Assembly: GCA_029004185.1 (NCBI GenBank)
Contig: JAQUPB010000005.1
Coordinates: forward strand, 1-46,795
Direction: 5' to 3'
Origin: Bacteroidales bacterium
Lineage (GTDB): Bacteria > Bacteroidota > Bacteroidia > Bacteroidales > JAHJDW01
Length of the DNA stretch: 46,795 bases
Part shown: one piece after another, positions 1-7,188 of the stretch
Numbering within the stretch: the stretch's first letter is position 1
How the letters are laid out: every line of letters starts with the position of its first letter
Notes under the pieces: model-generated
The model's input: the letters and a program-made list of their open reading frames with translations, nothing else
Told to the model about the DNA's origin: nothing
The model's database searches: none
Position numbers and translations under genes: made by a program

Positions 1-690
1 TTAGGTCCATACACATATCTCTGGGATAACGGAGCAACAACGAAAACAATAACCGATCTTGCTCAGGGTTCTTATTGTGTAACTGCATCATATGGAACAT
101 GCAAAACATCAGGGTGTGCAACAGTAATAGAAAAACTTGGTCCTAACGCCGATTTCACATTCACACCGGCGGTACTCGACATTCTTGAAAACACAACGGC
201 ACTCTTTGATGATCTTTCCACTCCGGGCGGACAGCCTATTGTTCAATGGCACTGGGATTTTGATGATGAAGAAAACCCAACTTCCGATATACAAAACCCA
301 ACGCACACATTCAAAAGTGTGGGTACATATACGATTTGTCTGAGAGTTACCGACTCTCAAAATTGTGTGGATTCAATATGTAAACCTATTATTGTTAAGG
401 ATATCTTTACTGTTTACATACCGAATGCATTTTCTCCGAATGAAGACATACTCAATGAAGGCTTTATTCCCCAGGGATATCGAATCGACCCTGATCACTT
501 TACAATGATGATATTCAACCGCTGGGGCGAAATGATATATAAAACAAACGACTTTAGCAAATCCTGGAATGGAAGGTATATGAACACAGGCGATGTGGTA
601 CAAATCGGGGTTTATGTTTACAGGGTAATTGTAAGAGAAATGGAAGGACCTGATCACGAATTTATTGGCAGAGTGAGCGTGATTCGATAA
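1..690 (+). CDS. T9SS cargo protein, 3' part (PKD domain and gliding-motility-associated C-terminal domain)
   Basis: Frame 1 is open from the first base to the TAA at 688-690, so the gene starts outside the window. About 229 residues are visible. A PKD-like domain covers roughly positions 150-400 (Trp-x-Trp-Asp-Phe-Asp-Asp core, then a GTYTICLRVTD strand). The CHU_C domain covers about 410-690, with the hallmarks YIPNAFSPN and FNRWGEMIY and a C-terminal VYVYRVIV strand. Proteins with this domain (TIGR04131, type B sorting domain) are exported by the type IX system and stay on the cell surface or are released. The function of the missing N-terminal part cannot be judged. A hairpin terminator follows the stop. 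The PorP/SprF homologue at 15513 belongs to the family that often serves such type B cargo, but pairing the two is inference. Confidence 0.9.
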   Translation, partial: LGPYTYLWDNGATTKTITDLAQGSYCVTASYGTCKTSGCATVIEKLGPNADFTFTPAVLDILENTTALFDDLSTPGGQPIVQWHWDFDDEENPTSDIQNPTHTFKSVGTYTICLRVTDSQNCVDSICKPIIVKDIFTVYIPNAFSPNEDILNEGFIPQGYRIDPDHFTMMIFNRWGEMIYKTNDFSKSWNGRYMNTGDVVQIGVYVYRVIVREMEGPDHEFIGRVSVIR

Positions 691-708
691 AATACAGAAA
701 TTATTATG

Positions 709-745
709 AAAACCCTGCAGGTGAAAATTTGCAGGGTTTTATTTT
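709..745 (+). terminator. Rho-independent terminator
   Basis: An 11-bp perfect inverted repeat (AAAACCCTGCA at 709-719, TGCAGGGTTTT at 730-740) with a 10-nt loop is followed by T-rich sequence. It lies 19 nt after the CHU_C gene stop and fits its transcription end. It also separates that gene from the tRNA on the other strand. Confidence 0.8.
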
Positions 746-757
746 TAAATGCTTCCG

Positions 758-831
758 TGGAGTATAGGGGGGTCGAACCCCTGACCTCTAGACTGCCAGT
801 CTAACGCTCTAGCCAACTGAGCTAATACCCC
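758..831 (-). tRNA. tRNA-Ala (anticodon GGC)
   Basis: A 74-nt cloverleaf read on the minus strand. The acceptor arm GGGGTAT pairs with ATACTCC and contains the G3-U70 wobble that is the identity element for alanyl-tRNA synthetase. The D arm holds TTAGCTCAGTTGGCTAGAGC. The anticodon stem TTAGA/TCTAG encloses the loop CTGGCAG, giving anticodon GGC. The T arm is GGGGTTCGAACCCC. The discriminator is A. CCA is not encoded, since the next bases are CGG. Confidence 0.96.
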
Positions 832-906
832 TTAATTGGAAAAGTAAAAATATAAAAATTCTATTGAGAAAAATAATATTTTTTACAATTAATCAATGCA
901 AAACGA

Positions 907-934
907 GTTTGTAGTTTGTTGTTTATTGTTAAAA
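907..934. repeat. Heptamer-period tandem repeat (GTTNNNN x4)
   Basis: Four consecutive 7-bp units: GTTTGTA, GTTTGTT, GTTTATT, GTTAAAA. It lies in the spacer between the tRNA gene and the porin promoter. It is one of a window-wide set of spacers with a 7-bp period. Confidence 0.75.
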
Positions 935-1002
935 TTAAAATAATAAAAATTACAAATAAAATCTCATCCAAATATGTAATTCTTTCTTAAGCTGTTTTTT
1001 TA

Positions 1003-1010
1003 TACTTTTG
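1003..1010 (+). promoter_or_regulatory. Promoter -7 element of the porin gene
   Basis: TACTTTTG matches the Bacteroidota -7 consensus TAnnTTTG exactly and lies 26 nt upstream of the ATG at 1037. The expected -33 TTTG is only partly present (TTTC near 983). Confidence 0.6.
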
Positions 1011-1036
1011 GGTGGTTTTTAATTATAGAAAAAACG

Positions 1037-2962
1037 ATGAATTCTTTTTTGCTGAAAAAAATATTTTTAATACAATTCGCTTTCACCTTATCTGCAGGGG
1101 TTCTGTTTGGTGTTGAGAAAAAAGATTCCGTAAAAACAAAAAATGATTCCATAAAAACACGGTTCTTTAACGAAAGTTTTCTGAAGTTTAAAAAAGCAGA
1201 TTTAAAACTGGTTGACACGGGTTTGACAAATGTTCAAATCTTTGACCCCGTTTATAAGACCGATAATTTTTACAGAAGTTTGGGAAATCTCGGCTCTCCT
1301 TATTTCCCTTTAAGTTTTTCTTTTGACTATTTCGATTATTCTGATTTCGGCAGAAATCCTTATTCGATATACTGCATCAAGAACGATAGTATAAGATATT
1401 TTAATACCGATAAGGCATTTACCGAATTATTTTATGTTAACGGATTAAAAAAAGAAAATATTTTTCATGTTTTTCATACCCAGAACATAAGCAGAAATTT
1501 TAATATCGGAATCAATTGTCAGATTATTAATGCTCCCGGATATTTCTTTCGGCAGAGAAATGATTATACGGATTTCCTGCTGTTCGGGCATTTTATTTCA
1601 AAAAATATGCGGTATCAGGTTTTATTCAGTGGTATGCTTGATAAAATTAAAATTCAGGAAAACGGAGGCATCCAAAATGATACTACGTTTGAAGAAGGTT
1701 TAAATAAGGACTTGCTGCTTTATGCAGTTAATCTTAGCGACGTTCAGAATTTAATCAGGAGAAAGAGTTTTTATCTGAAACAATTTTATGACATATCGGT
1801 TGAAAAAAAATATAAAATCATTAATGATTCGACCAAAAAAACGTACATAATTCCAAAGCAAAGAATTTTACATTCCGTATTTCTTGAAGAAAAATCTTTT
1901 GTTTATTCCGACAAAGCTGATTCAAGCAATACATTTTATGAAAATTATTTTGTGAATCAGAGCTCTGCATTCGATTCAATAAACATTCTCAAACTCGAGA
2001 ATTCTCTGAACTGGAATATTTTTGAAAAGGATTCAGCAAAAAATATTCTCGGGAAAATAAATATTAATATTGGCTGTAAACATCAATTAATTAAACTCTT
2101 TCAGACATACACTGGCATTGATACGGTTTTTCAGAATGTCTTTTCCGAGTTGGCTGTTTATTCTGAAAATGGAAAAAAATCATTCTGGGAAATAAAAGGG
2201 GAATACGGAATCAATGGTTATAATACCGGCGATTATAAAGCGGAATTTACTATTGCAAAATATTTTAACAAGGATTCTTCAAATTGCTCGGCTTTAATTT
2301 TAAACGGCGGTATTTCAAATTCTACGCCCGAATATTTCCTGCAACATTACAAGTCAAATCATTTTGTTTGGAACAATGATTTCGGAAAATACAGCAAGGT
2401 ATATTCGGGTTTGTCATTTTTATATAAAAGTCTGACGTTGAAAGTTGATTATTACATGCTGGATAAAATTATTTGTTTTAATGCATTTGCTTCTCCTTAT
2501 CAGCTGAACTTGCCCGTAAATGTTGTTAAAGGAGAGGTCGTTAAAAATTTCAAACTCGGCAAATTTCATCTCGACAATCATCTCGTTTATCAATATTCCG
2601 ATGCCGAAAATATTATAAGAATACCTGAATTTATTACAAAAAATTCATTTTATGTAAATTTTAAAATGTTTAGAAAAGCATTGCAGTCTTCTTTGGGATT
2701 TGATGTTTTGTATTATTCGGAATATTATGCAAACGCTTATATGCCTGCAACTTCAACATTTTATCCCCAGTACAAAAAAGAAACAGGTAATTATCCCTAT
2801 GTTGATTTTTTCTTTATTGCAAAAATTAAACGTGCAAGGATCTTTTTAAAATCAGAACATCTGAATGCGGGATTTACCGGGTATGATTTTTATAATTTCT
2901 TTCATTATCCATCGTCGGCGCGAACATTCAAATTCGGCATTTCATGGATAATGCTGAATTAA
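1037..2962 (+). CDS. Putative outer-membrane porin (Porin_10 family)
   Basis: A 641-residue protein with a signal peptide (about residues 1-25: basic start, hydrophobic stretch, then GVLFG). The body is rich in alternating aromatic and polar strands typical of a beta-barrel and ends in an aromatic-hydrophobic strand (FKFGISWIML). Near the N-terminus are NLGSPYFP and an FHTQNISRNFN-like stretch, which I recognise from the Bacteroidota Porin_10 family (PF14121). The substrate is unknown, and the family label comes from motif memory rather than a search. The gene stands alone, with its own promoter, and is followed by two heptamer-period repeats. Confidence 0.75.
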   Translation: MNSFLLKKIFLIQFAFTLSAGVLFGVEKKDSVKTKNDSIKTRFFNESFLKFKKADLKLVDTGLTNVQIFDPVYKTDNFYRSLGNLGSPYFPLSFSFDYFDYSDFGRNPYSIYCIKNDSIRYFNTDKAFTELFYVNGLKKENIFHVFHTQNISRNFNIGINCQIINAPGYFFRQRNDYTDFLLFGHFISKNMRYQVLFSGMLDKIKIQENGGIQNDTTFEEGLNKDLLLYAVNLSDVQNLIRRKSFYLKQFYDISVEKKYKIINDSTKKTYIIPKQRILHSVFLEEKSFVYSDKADSSNTFYENYFVNQSSAFDSINILKLENSLNWNIFEKDSAKNILGKININIGCKHQLIKLFQTYTGIDTVFQNVFSELAVYSENGKKSFWEIKGEYGINGYNTGDYKAEFTIAKYFNKDSSNCSALILNGGISNSTPEYFLQHYKSNHFVWNNDFGKYSKVYSGLSFLYKSLTLKVDYYMLDKIICFNAFASPYQLNLPVNVVKGEVVKNFKLGKFHLDNHLVYQYSDAENIIRIPEFITKNSFYVNFKMFRKALQSSLGFDVLYYSEYYANAYMPATSTFYPQYKKETGNYPYVDFFFIAKIKRARIFLKSEHLNAGFTGYDFYNFFHYPSSARTFKFGISWIMLN

Positions 2963-2972
2963 TATTCAGATG

Positions 2973-3045
2973 GTTAATTGTTAATGGTTATTGGTTAATT
3001 GTAAAAAAATCTTGAATCCCAAATCCTAAATCCCGAATCCTAAAT
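2973..3045. repeat. Two adjacent heptamer-period repeats
   Basis: 2973-3000 holds GTTAATT, GTTAATG, GTTATTG, GTTAATT. 3015-3045 holds AATCCCA, AATCCTA, AATCCCG, AATCCTA and AAT. The two tracts use different units but both have a strict 7-bp period. They fill the spacer between the porin stop and the next ATG at 3052. Confidence 0.85.
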
Positions 3046-3051
3046 AGAATT

Positions 3052-4284
3052 ATGTATTCGAAATTTATCATAGCGTTTTTGGTAATTGTGGGCATTCTTT
3101 TTTTGCTTGATTTATATATTTATTTTGCTCTCCGTATTTTTTTTGTAATGTCATCACAAAAATCAAAGAAATTATTTAAAAAAACATTCTGGTCTATATC
3201 TGCTTTTTGTCTTGTTTTAAATGTTGTTGCTGTTCTTTCAAATCACGCTTTAGGCAGGAATTTCAGCAATTTCATTCTTGTCTTTTTCATCCTTGTTTAC
3301 ATACCGAAAATGTTTATGCTCATTCCTTTACTTCTTGATGATTTAAGAAGATTGGCAGTTTTTATTTTAAGAAAATTCGGGTTTGAAAAAATAAGCAGGT
3401 GGAAATTTCTTTTAAAAATATCTTTATATACCGGTATTTTGGTTTTTGTGTTGATAGGCTATTCTGTTTTTTTAGGAAATGATAATTTAAAAATAAGAAG
3501 ACAGACAATTTATTTTAAAAATCTTCCTCCTTCTTTTAATGGTAAGAAAATAGCATTGTTTTCCGATATTCATTGTTCTAATGTGGTTATGAAAGGTACC
3601 GTGAACCGTGTAGTTGAAGCAATGATGAAAGAAAATCCCGATATAATATTTTTCCTTGGCGATCTGGTTGTTTATAAAACTTCGGAAACTGAAGAGTTTC
3701 TTGATATTTTTAAAAAAGTAAAAGCGCCGCTCGGTGTTTATACTGTTTTAGGAAATCATGATTATGGAGATTATTCATACTGGAAATCAAAAAATGAAAA
3801 AGAAAAAAATCTTGAGGATTTAAAAAAAATAATTAAAGATGTTAGCTGGGATTTATTATTAAATGAAAACAGGTTGATAGGAATTGAAGGAGATACAATA
3901 GCTGTCATAGGAATTGAGAACTGGGGGCATATTCACAGATTTCCAAAGAGGGGTGACATAAAAATTGCAAGCAAAGGAGCCGAAAATATACCTTTTAAAA
4001 TTTTATTATCACACGACCCGAGTTTCTGGAAAGCAGAAATACTGACAAAATACAAAGACATTAACATAACTTTTTCCGGTCATACTCATGCTTTTCAGTT
4101 CGGATATAAAACCGGAAAATGTAAATGGAGTCCTTCGGAATATTTATATGAATTCTGGGACGGATTATATAATGTGGGAGAACAATACCTTTACGTAAAC
4201 AGGGGAATGGGAAATGTGGGAATACCTGGGCGGTTTGGAATGTTTCCGGAAATAACAATAATTGAGTTAAGAGTAAAAAAATAG
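3052..4284 (+). CDS. Membrane-anchored metallophosphoesterase (YkuE-like)
   Basis: 410 residues. The N-terminal 145 residues contain about four hydrophobic segments (near 5-30, 45-63, 75-95 and 123-142). A calcineurin-like phosphoesterase domain follows with its metal-ligand motifs in order: SDIH (D172, H174), GDLV (D204), GNHD (N235, H236), SHDPSF, and SGHTHA. The final motif carries the C-terminal His ligands. The layout resembles YkuE-type enzymes, some of which cleave UDP-2,3-diacylglucosamine or other phosphodiesters. The substrate cannot be read from sequence. The stop codon TAG is also the start of a 35-bp heptamer repeat, and the gene converges on truB. Confidence 0.85.
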   Translation: MYSKFIIAFLVIVGILFLLDLYIYFALRIFFVMSSQKSKKLFKKTFWSISAFCLVLNVVAVLSNHALGRNFSNFILVFFILVYIPKMFMLIPLLLDDLRRLAVFILRKFGFEKISRWKFLLKISLYTGILVFVLIGYSVFLGNDNLKIRRQTIYFKNLPPSFNGKKIALFSDIHCSNVVMKGTVNRVVEAMMKENPDIIFFLGDLVVYKTSETEEFLDIFKKVKAPLGVYTVLGNHDYGDYSYWKSKNEKEKNLEDLKKIIKDVSWDLLLNENRLIGIEGDTIAVIGIENWGHIHRFPKRGDIKIASKGAENIPFKILLSHDPSFWKAEILTKYKDINITFSGHTHAFQFGYKTGKCKWSPSEYLYEFWDGLYNVGEQYLYVNRGMGNVGIPGRFGMFPEITIIELRVKK

Positions 4285-4318
4285 TTCTCGGTTTTTAGTT
4301 CTCAGTTTTCAGTTGTTC
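4284..4318. repeat. Heptamer-period repeat (5 units) overlapping the truB 3' end
   Basis: Units are GTTCTCG, GTTTTTA, GTTCTCA, GTTTTCA, GTTGTTC, exactly 35 bp. It begins at the G of the metallophosphoesterase stop codon (TAG, 4282-4284). On the other strand it supplies the last codons and the TAA stop of truB. Confidence 0.9.
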
Positions 4319-5008
4319 ACATGTATCGGAAAGAATAAGTTTTTCAATATCTTCAGTTTCGTAAGCATCCTCGATTTTATGATTTCCAATTCTTGTTCTG
4401 CGGAGGGCAGAAAGGTAAGCTCCGCTTTCGAGGGCAATGCCGAAGTCGCGTGCGAGTGAACGTATGTAAGTTCCCTTGCTGCAAACAACTTTAAATTCAA
4501 CTTCAGGCATTGAAATTTTTGTAATTGTAAATTCGGAAATTGTAATAAGCTGTGATTTCATTTCTTTTTCTTCACCTCTTCTTGCATATTCATAAGCTCT
4601 TTGTCCGTCGATTTGTTTTGCGGAAAATATAGGAGGAACCTGTTCGTATGTTCCGGTAAGTTTTTTTGAAACCAGAAAAATCTGCTCTTTGGTAATATGA
4701 TTTACAGGAAAAGTTTTATCAACGGGTTTTTCCATGTCGTAGCAGGGAGTGGTGGCGCCAAGTGTGAATGTTCCCGTATATTCTTTCTCGAGATTCTGAA
4801 ATTCAGATATTTTTTTTGTGAATTTTCCGGTGCAGATAATCAGGAGTCCTGTGGCTAGCGGGTCAAGAGTTCCGGCATGTCCGACTTTTATTTTCTTATT
4901 ATATTTATGTCGTAATTTTTTTTTAACTAAACCCACAACATCGAAGGATGTCCATCTGTATGGCTTGTTTATTAAAAGAAATTCTCCTTCTTCAAAATTG
5001 AAATCCAT
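4295..5008 (-). CDS. truB: tRNA pseudouridine-55 synthase TruB
   Basis: 237 residues from the ATG at 5008. It isomerises U55 to pseudouridine in the T-loop of tRNAs. The catalytic aspartate is D49 in the motif GHAGTLDPLATG. Other family marks are the N-terminal NKPYRWTSFDVV and the later CSKGTYIRSLARDFG. A TTG three bases upstream is also in frame, but the ATG is preferred because it overlaps the uppP stop as TGATG, a classic coupling arrangement. The gene is the last of the ftsX-DUF3098-uppP-truB run. Its C-terminal residues (about EQLKTEN) are encoded by a heptamer-period repeat, so the true C-terminus is probably recently acquired or variable. Confidence 0.96.
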   Translation of the reverse strand: MDFNFEEGEFLLINKPYRWTSFDVVGLVKKKLRHKYNKKIKVGHAGTLDPLATGLLIICTGKFTKKISEFQNLEKEYTGTFTLGATTPCYDMEKPVDKTFPVNHITKEQIFLVSKKLTGTYEQVPPIFSAKQIDGQRAYEYARRGEEKEMKSQLITISEFTITKISMPEVEFKVVCSKGTYIRSLARDFGIALESGAYLSALRRTRIGNHKIEDAYETEDIEKLILSDTCEQLKTEN

Positions 5009-5799
5009 CAACCGAGGATATTTAATTTATAACCGAGCGAGAGTAAAATTAAAATTATGGTTCCGACAATTATCCTGTAATATCCGAAAAATCTGAAACC
5101 ATATTTTACGAGAATTGAAATAAAGAATTTTATGGCGAGCATTGCAACAATGAATGCAACGATATTTCCTATGGCAAGAATGAGGATGTCTTTTTGTCTT
5201 ATGTTTTCATAAACTCCGAAAAGTTCCAGTACCGTTGCCGCAAACATAGTAGGCACTGCAAGAAAAAAAGAAAACTCGGCGGCATTTTTTCTGTTAAGCT
5301 TTTGGGTAAGTCCGCCGATGATTGTTGCTGCAGAGCGCGAAACGCCCGGAATCATTGAGATTGACTGAAATATGCCTATTATAAAAGCAGATAAAAAAGA
5401 AATTTTTTGTTCTTCTTCTTCTTCTTCTTCGTTTCTCAACAAATTATCAATGAAGAGAAAGATTATTCCTCCGATAAGTAATGAAAAAGCAACAACTACA
5501 ACATTTCCGAGAAGCGATTCAATATAACCTTTGAGAAAAAAACCTATGACAGCCGCAGGAATAAGAGCTATAAATAATTTGTAATAAAAATCAAATGTCT
5601 GAAAAAATCTTTTCCAGTATAAAATTACAACCGATAATATTGAGCCAAACTGTATGCTAACCGTAAATACTTTTACAAACGAAGTGCTTGGAATTCCAAG
5701 TAATGATTGGGTTATAATCATGTGTCCGGTGGATGAAACGGGAAGAAACTCGGTAAGTCCCTGTACTATGGCAACAATCACGGCCTGAAAAAACGACAT
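5008..5799 (-). CDS. uppP: Undecaprenyl-diphosphatase UppP (BacA)
   Basis: 263 residues, highly hydrophobic with about eight membrane segments. It removes phosphate from undecaprenyl pyrophosphate to recycle the lipid carrier for cell-wall and surface-glycan synthesis, and can give bacitracin resistance. The two family motifs are present: [14 protein letters not shown] near residue 14 and [13 protein letters not shown] near residue 150. A Glu-rich run (EEEEEEE) lies in a loop near residues 122-129. It lies in the ftsX-DUF3098-uppP-truB run and overlaps truB by one base. Confidence 0.96.
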   Translation of the reverse strand: MSFFQAVIVAIVQGLTEFLPVSSTGHMIITQSLLGIPSTSFVKVFTVSIQFGSILSVVILYWKRFFQTFDFYYKLFIALIPAAVIGFFLKGYIESLLGNVVVVAFSLLIGGIIFLFIDNLLRNEEEEEEEQKISFLSAFIIGIFQSISMIPGVSRSAATIIGGLTQKLNRKNAAEFSFFLAVPTMFAATVLELFGVYENIRQKDILILAIGNIVAFIVAMLAIKFFISILVKYGFRFFGYYRIIVGTIILILLSLGYKLNILG

Positions 5800-5830
5800 T
5801 GAAATTATCTTTAAGTATAAAACTGGCTTT

Positions 5831-6121
5831 CTACTCCTCTTTTTTTCTGTTAAATCGTTTCATTATTGCAAAAACTTCAATAACAAAACCGGCTACGATA
5901 AGTACAGGAGCAAGTGTAATTCTTCTGAAACTAAAAACTTCGGGATTAAAAACATTGGGGTCGCTTACTGCACCGCCCGTCATAAGCAAATAACCAACTG
6001 CCAGAAATGCAATACCGATAAGCATCAGAATGTAATTTTCTTTTGAAAAAACAAAAGAATCGTTCTGAGTTTCTTTAATAGTCTTGTTTTCCTTTATGTT
6101 TTTATTTTCTTTTTGTTTCAT
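5831..6121 (-). CDS. DUF3098 family small membrane protein
   Basis: 96 residues. The Lys/Glu/Asn-rich cytoplasmic N-terminus (1-27) is followed by two membrane segments (about 31-48 and 69-88), with a short loop between and a basic C-terminus. The position between ftsX and uppP is the usual one for DUF3098 proteins in Bacteroidota. The function is not known. Conserved placement hints at a role in wall synthesis or division, but that is inference. Confidence 0.8.
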   Translation of the reverse strand: MKQKENKNIKENKTIKETQNDSFVFSKENYILMLIGIAFLAVGYLLMTGGAVSDPNVFNPEVFSFRRITLAPVLIVAGFVIEVFAIMKRFNRKKEE

Positions 6122-6166
6122 ATTGTTTTCTGATTTTTAAAAGATGACAAAATTGCAAAAATAAAT

Positions 6167-7048
6167 TTAAAAATAATATAAATCATCGGTTTTAAGCCGT
6201 ACATATTTTCTGACTGCAAAAATTGTTGAAATGTATGATATGATCAAACCCAGCAAAACCACTATTCCGAATACTTCGGCAAAAACATTTATTTCGTTCA
6301 TGTCCATTAATTCGGGTATCTCATTTACAATTAAATAAATTGTTCCGGAAAAAAGAAGAATTGCAATCAATGCTCCGTAAAGTCCCTGAGTTATGCCTTT
6401 CAGCACAAATGGTTTTCGCACAAAATGCTGTGTGGCTCCGACCAGCATCATGCTTCTGATAAGGAAACGTTTGGAATACACCGAAAGCCTGATGGTATTA
6501 TTTATTAAAGCTATGGAAATTATAAGCAGGATAATGCTGAAAAATATCAGAACGATACTTATCTTTCGTATCTTATCGTTTACGAGATTAATAATGGATT
6601 TCTGATAAAAAACTTCTTTTATGTTTTCATTTTCAAGTAATTTTTTTTCAATAACAGAAATACTTGCGTTATTGGCAAATTCAGCTTTAAGTCGTATGTC
6701 AATAGAAGGGAGCAAGGGATTATATCCGAGTGTTTTAATGAAATCTTCGCCAAGGTCTTCTTTTAATTGCATTGCGGCTTCTTCTTTTGTAACATATTTG
6801 CTTGAACGCACAAAATATGAAGAATCAAGATGGGCTTTGAATTTAAGAATGTCGCTTTCGCTGACATTATCTTTAAAAATAAGGGAAACATTAACATTTT
6901 CTTTTACATAATCGGATAATTTTTTTGCATTAAGCAGTATTAATCCCAATAATCCGAGCATGAAAAGAACAAGAGCTATACTAATAACCGACGATAAATA
7001 AGTTGTACGTAATCTTCGTCTGGCAAATTTTTCTTCTGATGACAACAT
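6167..7048 (-). CDS. ftsX: Cell-division permease FtsX
   Basis: 293 residues with the FtsX layout: one N-terminal membrane helix (about 22-43), an extracytoplasmic domain (about 45-165), then three helices (about 170-190, 220-245, 262-280). The N-terminal RRLRTTYLSSVISIALVLF is typical of the Bacteroidota protein. FtsX partners the ATPase FtsE to control peptidoglycan hydrolases at the division site. ftsE is not in the window, which is usual for this phylum. It is the first gene of the four-gene minus-strand run and has a well-matched promoter upstream. Confidence 0.93.
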   Translation of the reverse strand: MLSSEEKFARRRLRTTYLSSVISIALVLFMLGLLGLILLNAKKLSDYVKENVNVSLIFKDNVSESDILKFKAHLDSSYFVRSSKYVTKEEAAMQLKEDLGEDFIKTLGYNPLLPSIDIRLKAEFANNASISVIEKKLLENENIKEVFYQKSIINLVNDKIRKISIVLIFFSIILLIISIALINNTIRLSVYSKRFLIRSMMLVGATQHFVRKPFVLKGITQGLYGALIAILLFSGTIYLIVNEIPELMDMNEINVFAEVFGIVVLLGLIISYISTIFAVRKYVRLKTDDLYYF

Positions 7049-7070
7049 TGGGAAAAAAGTTTTTCGGTTT

Positions 7071-7102
7071 CAAAATTAAATGAACGTACAAACATACTCA
7101 AA
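7071..7102 (-). promoter_or_regulatory. Promoter of the ftsX-DUF3098-uppP-truB operon
   Basis: Read on the minus strand, TTTG (complement of 7099-7102) and TAATTTTG (complement of 7071-7078) are separated by 20 nt, a full match to the Bacteroidota TTTG/TAnnTTTG promoter. The ftsX ATG is at 7048, giving a very short leader. Confidence 0.75.
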
Positions 7103-7131
7103 TATTTCGGAAAATAAATTATATAAATAAC

Positions 7132-7164
7132 TTTAACGGCATATTTTTTATTTAACTAAATTTG
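7132..7164 (+). promoter_or_regulatory. Promoter of the TamL-like gene
   Basis: TAAATTTG at 7157-7164 matches the -7 consensus exactly. TTTA at 7132-7135, 21 nt upstream, is a one-mismatch -33 box. Transcription would start near 7171, just before the TTG/GTG start codons. Confidence 0.7.
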
Positions 7165-7188
7165 TAAAATTTTAAAAAATAAAGAGTT

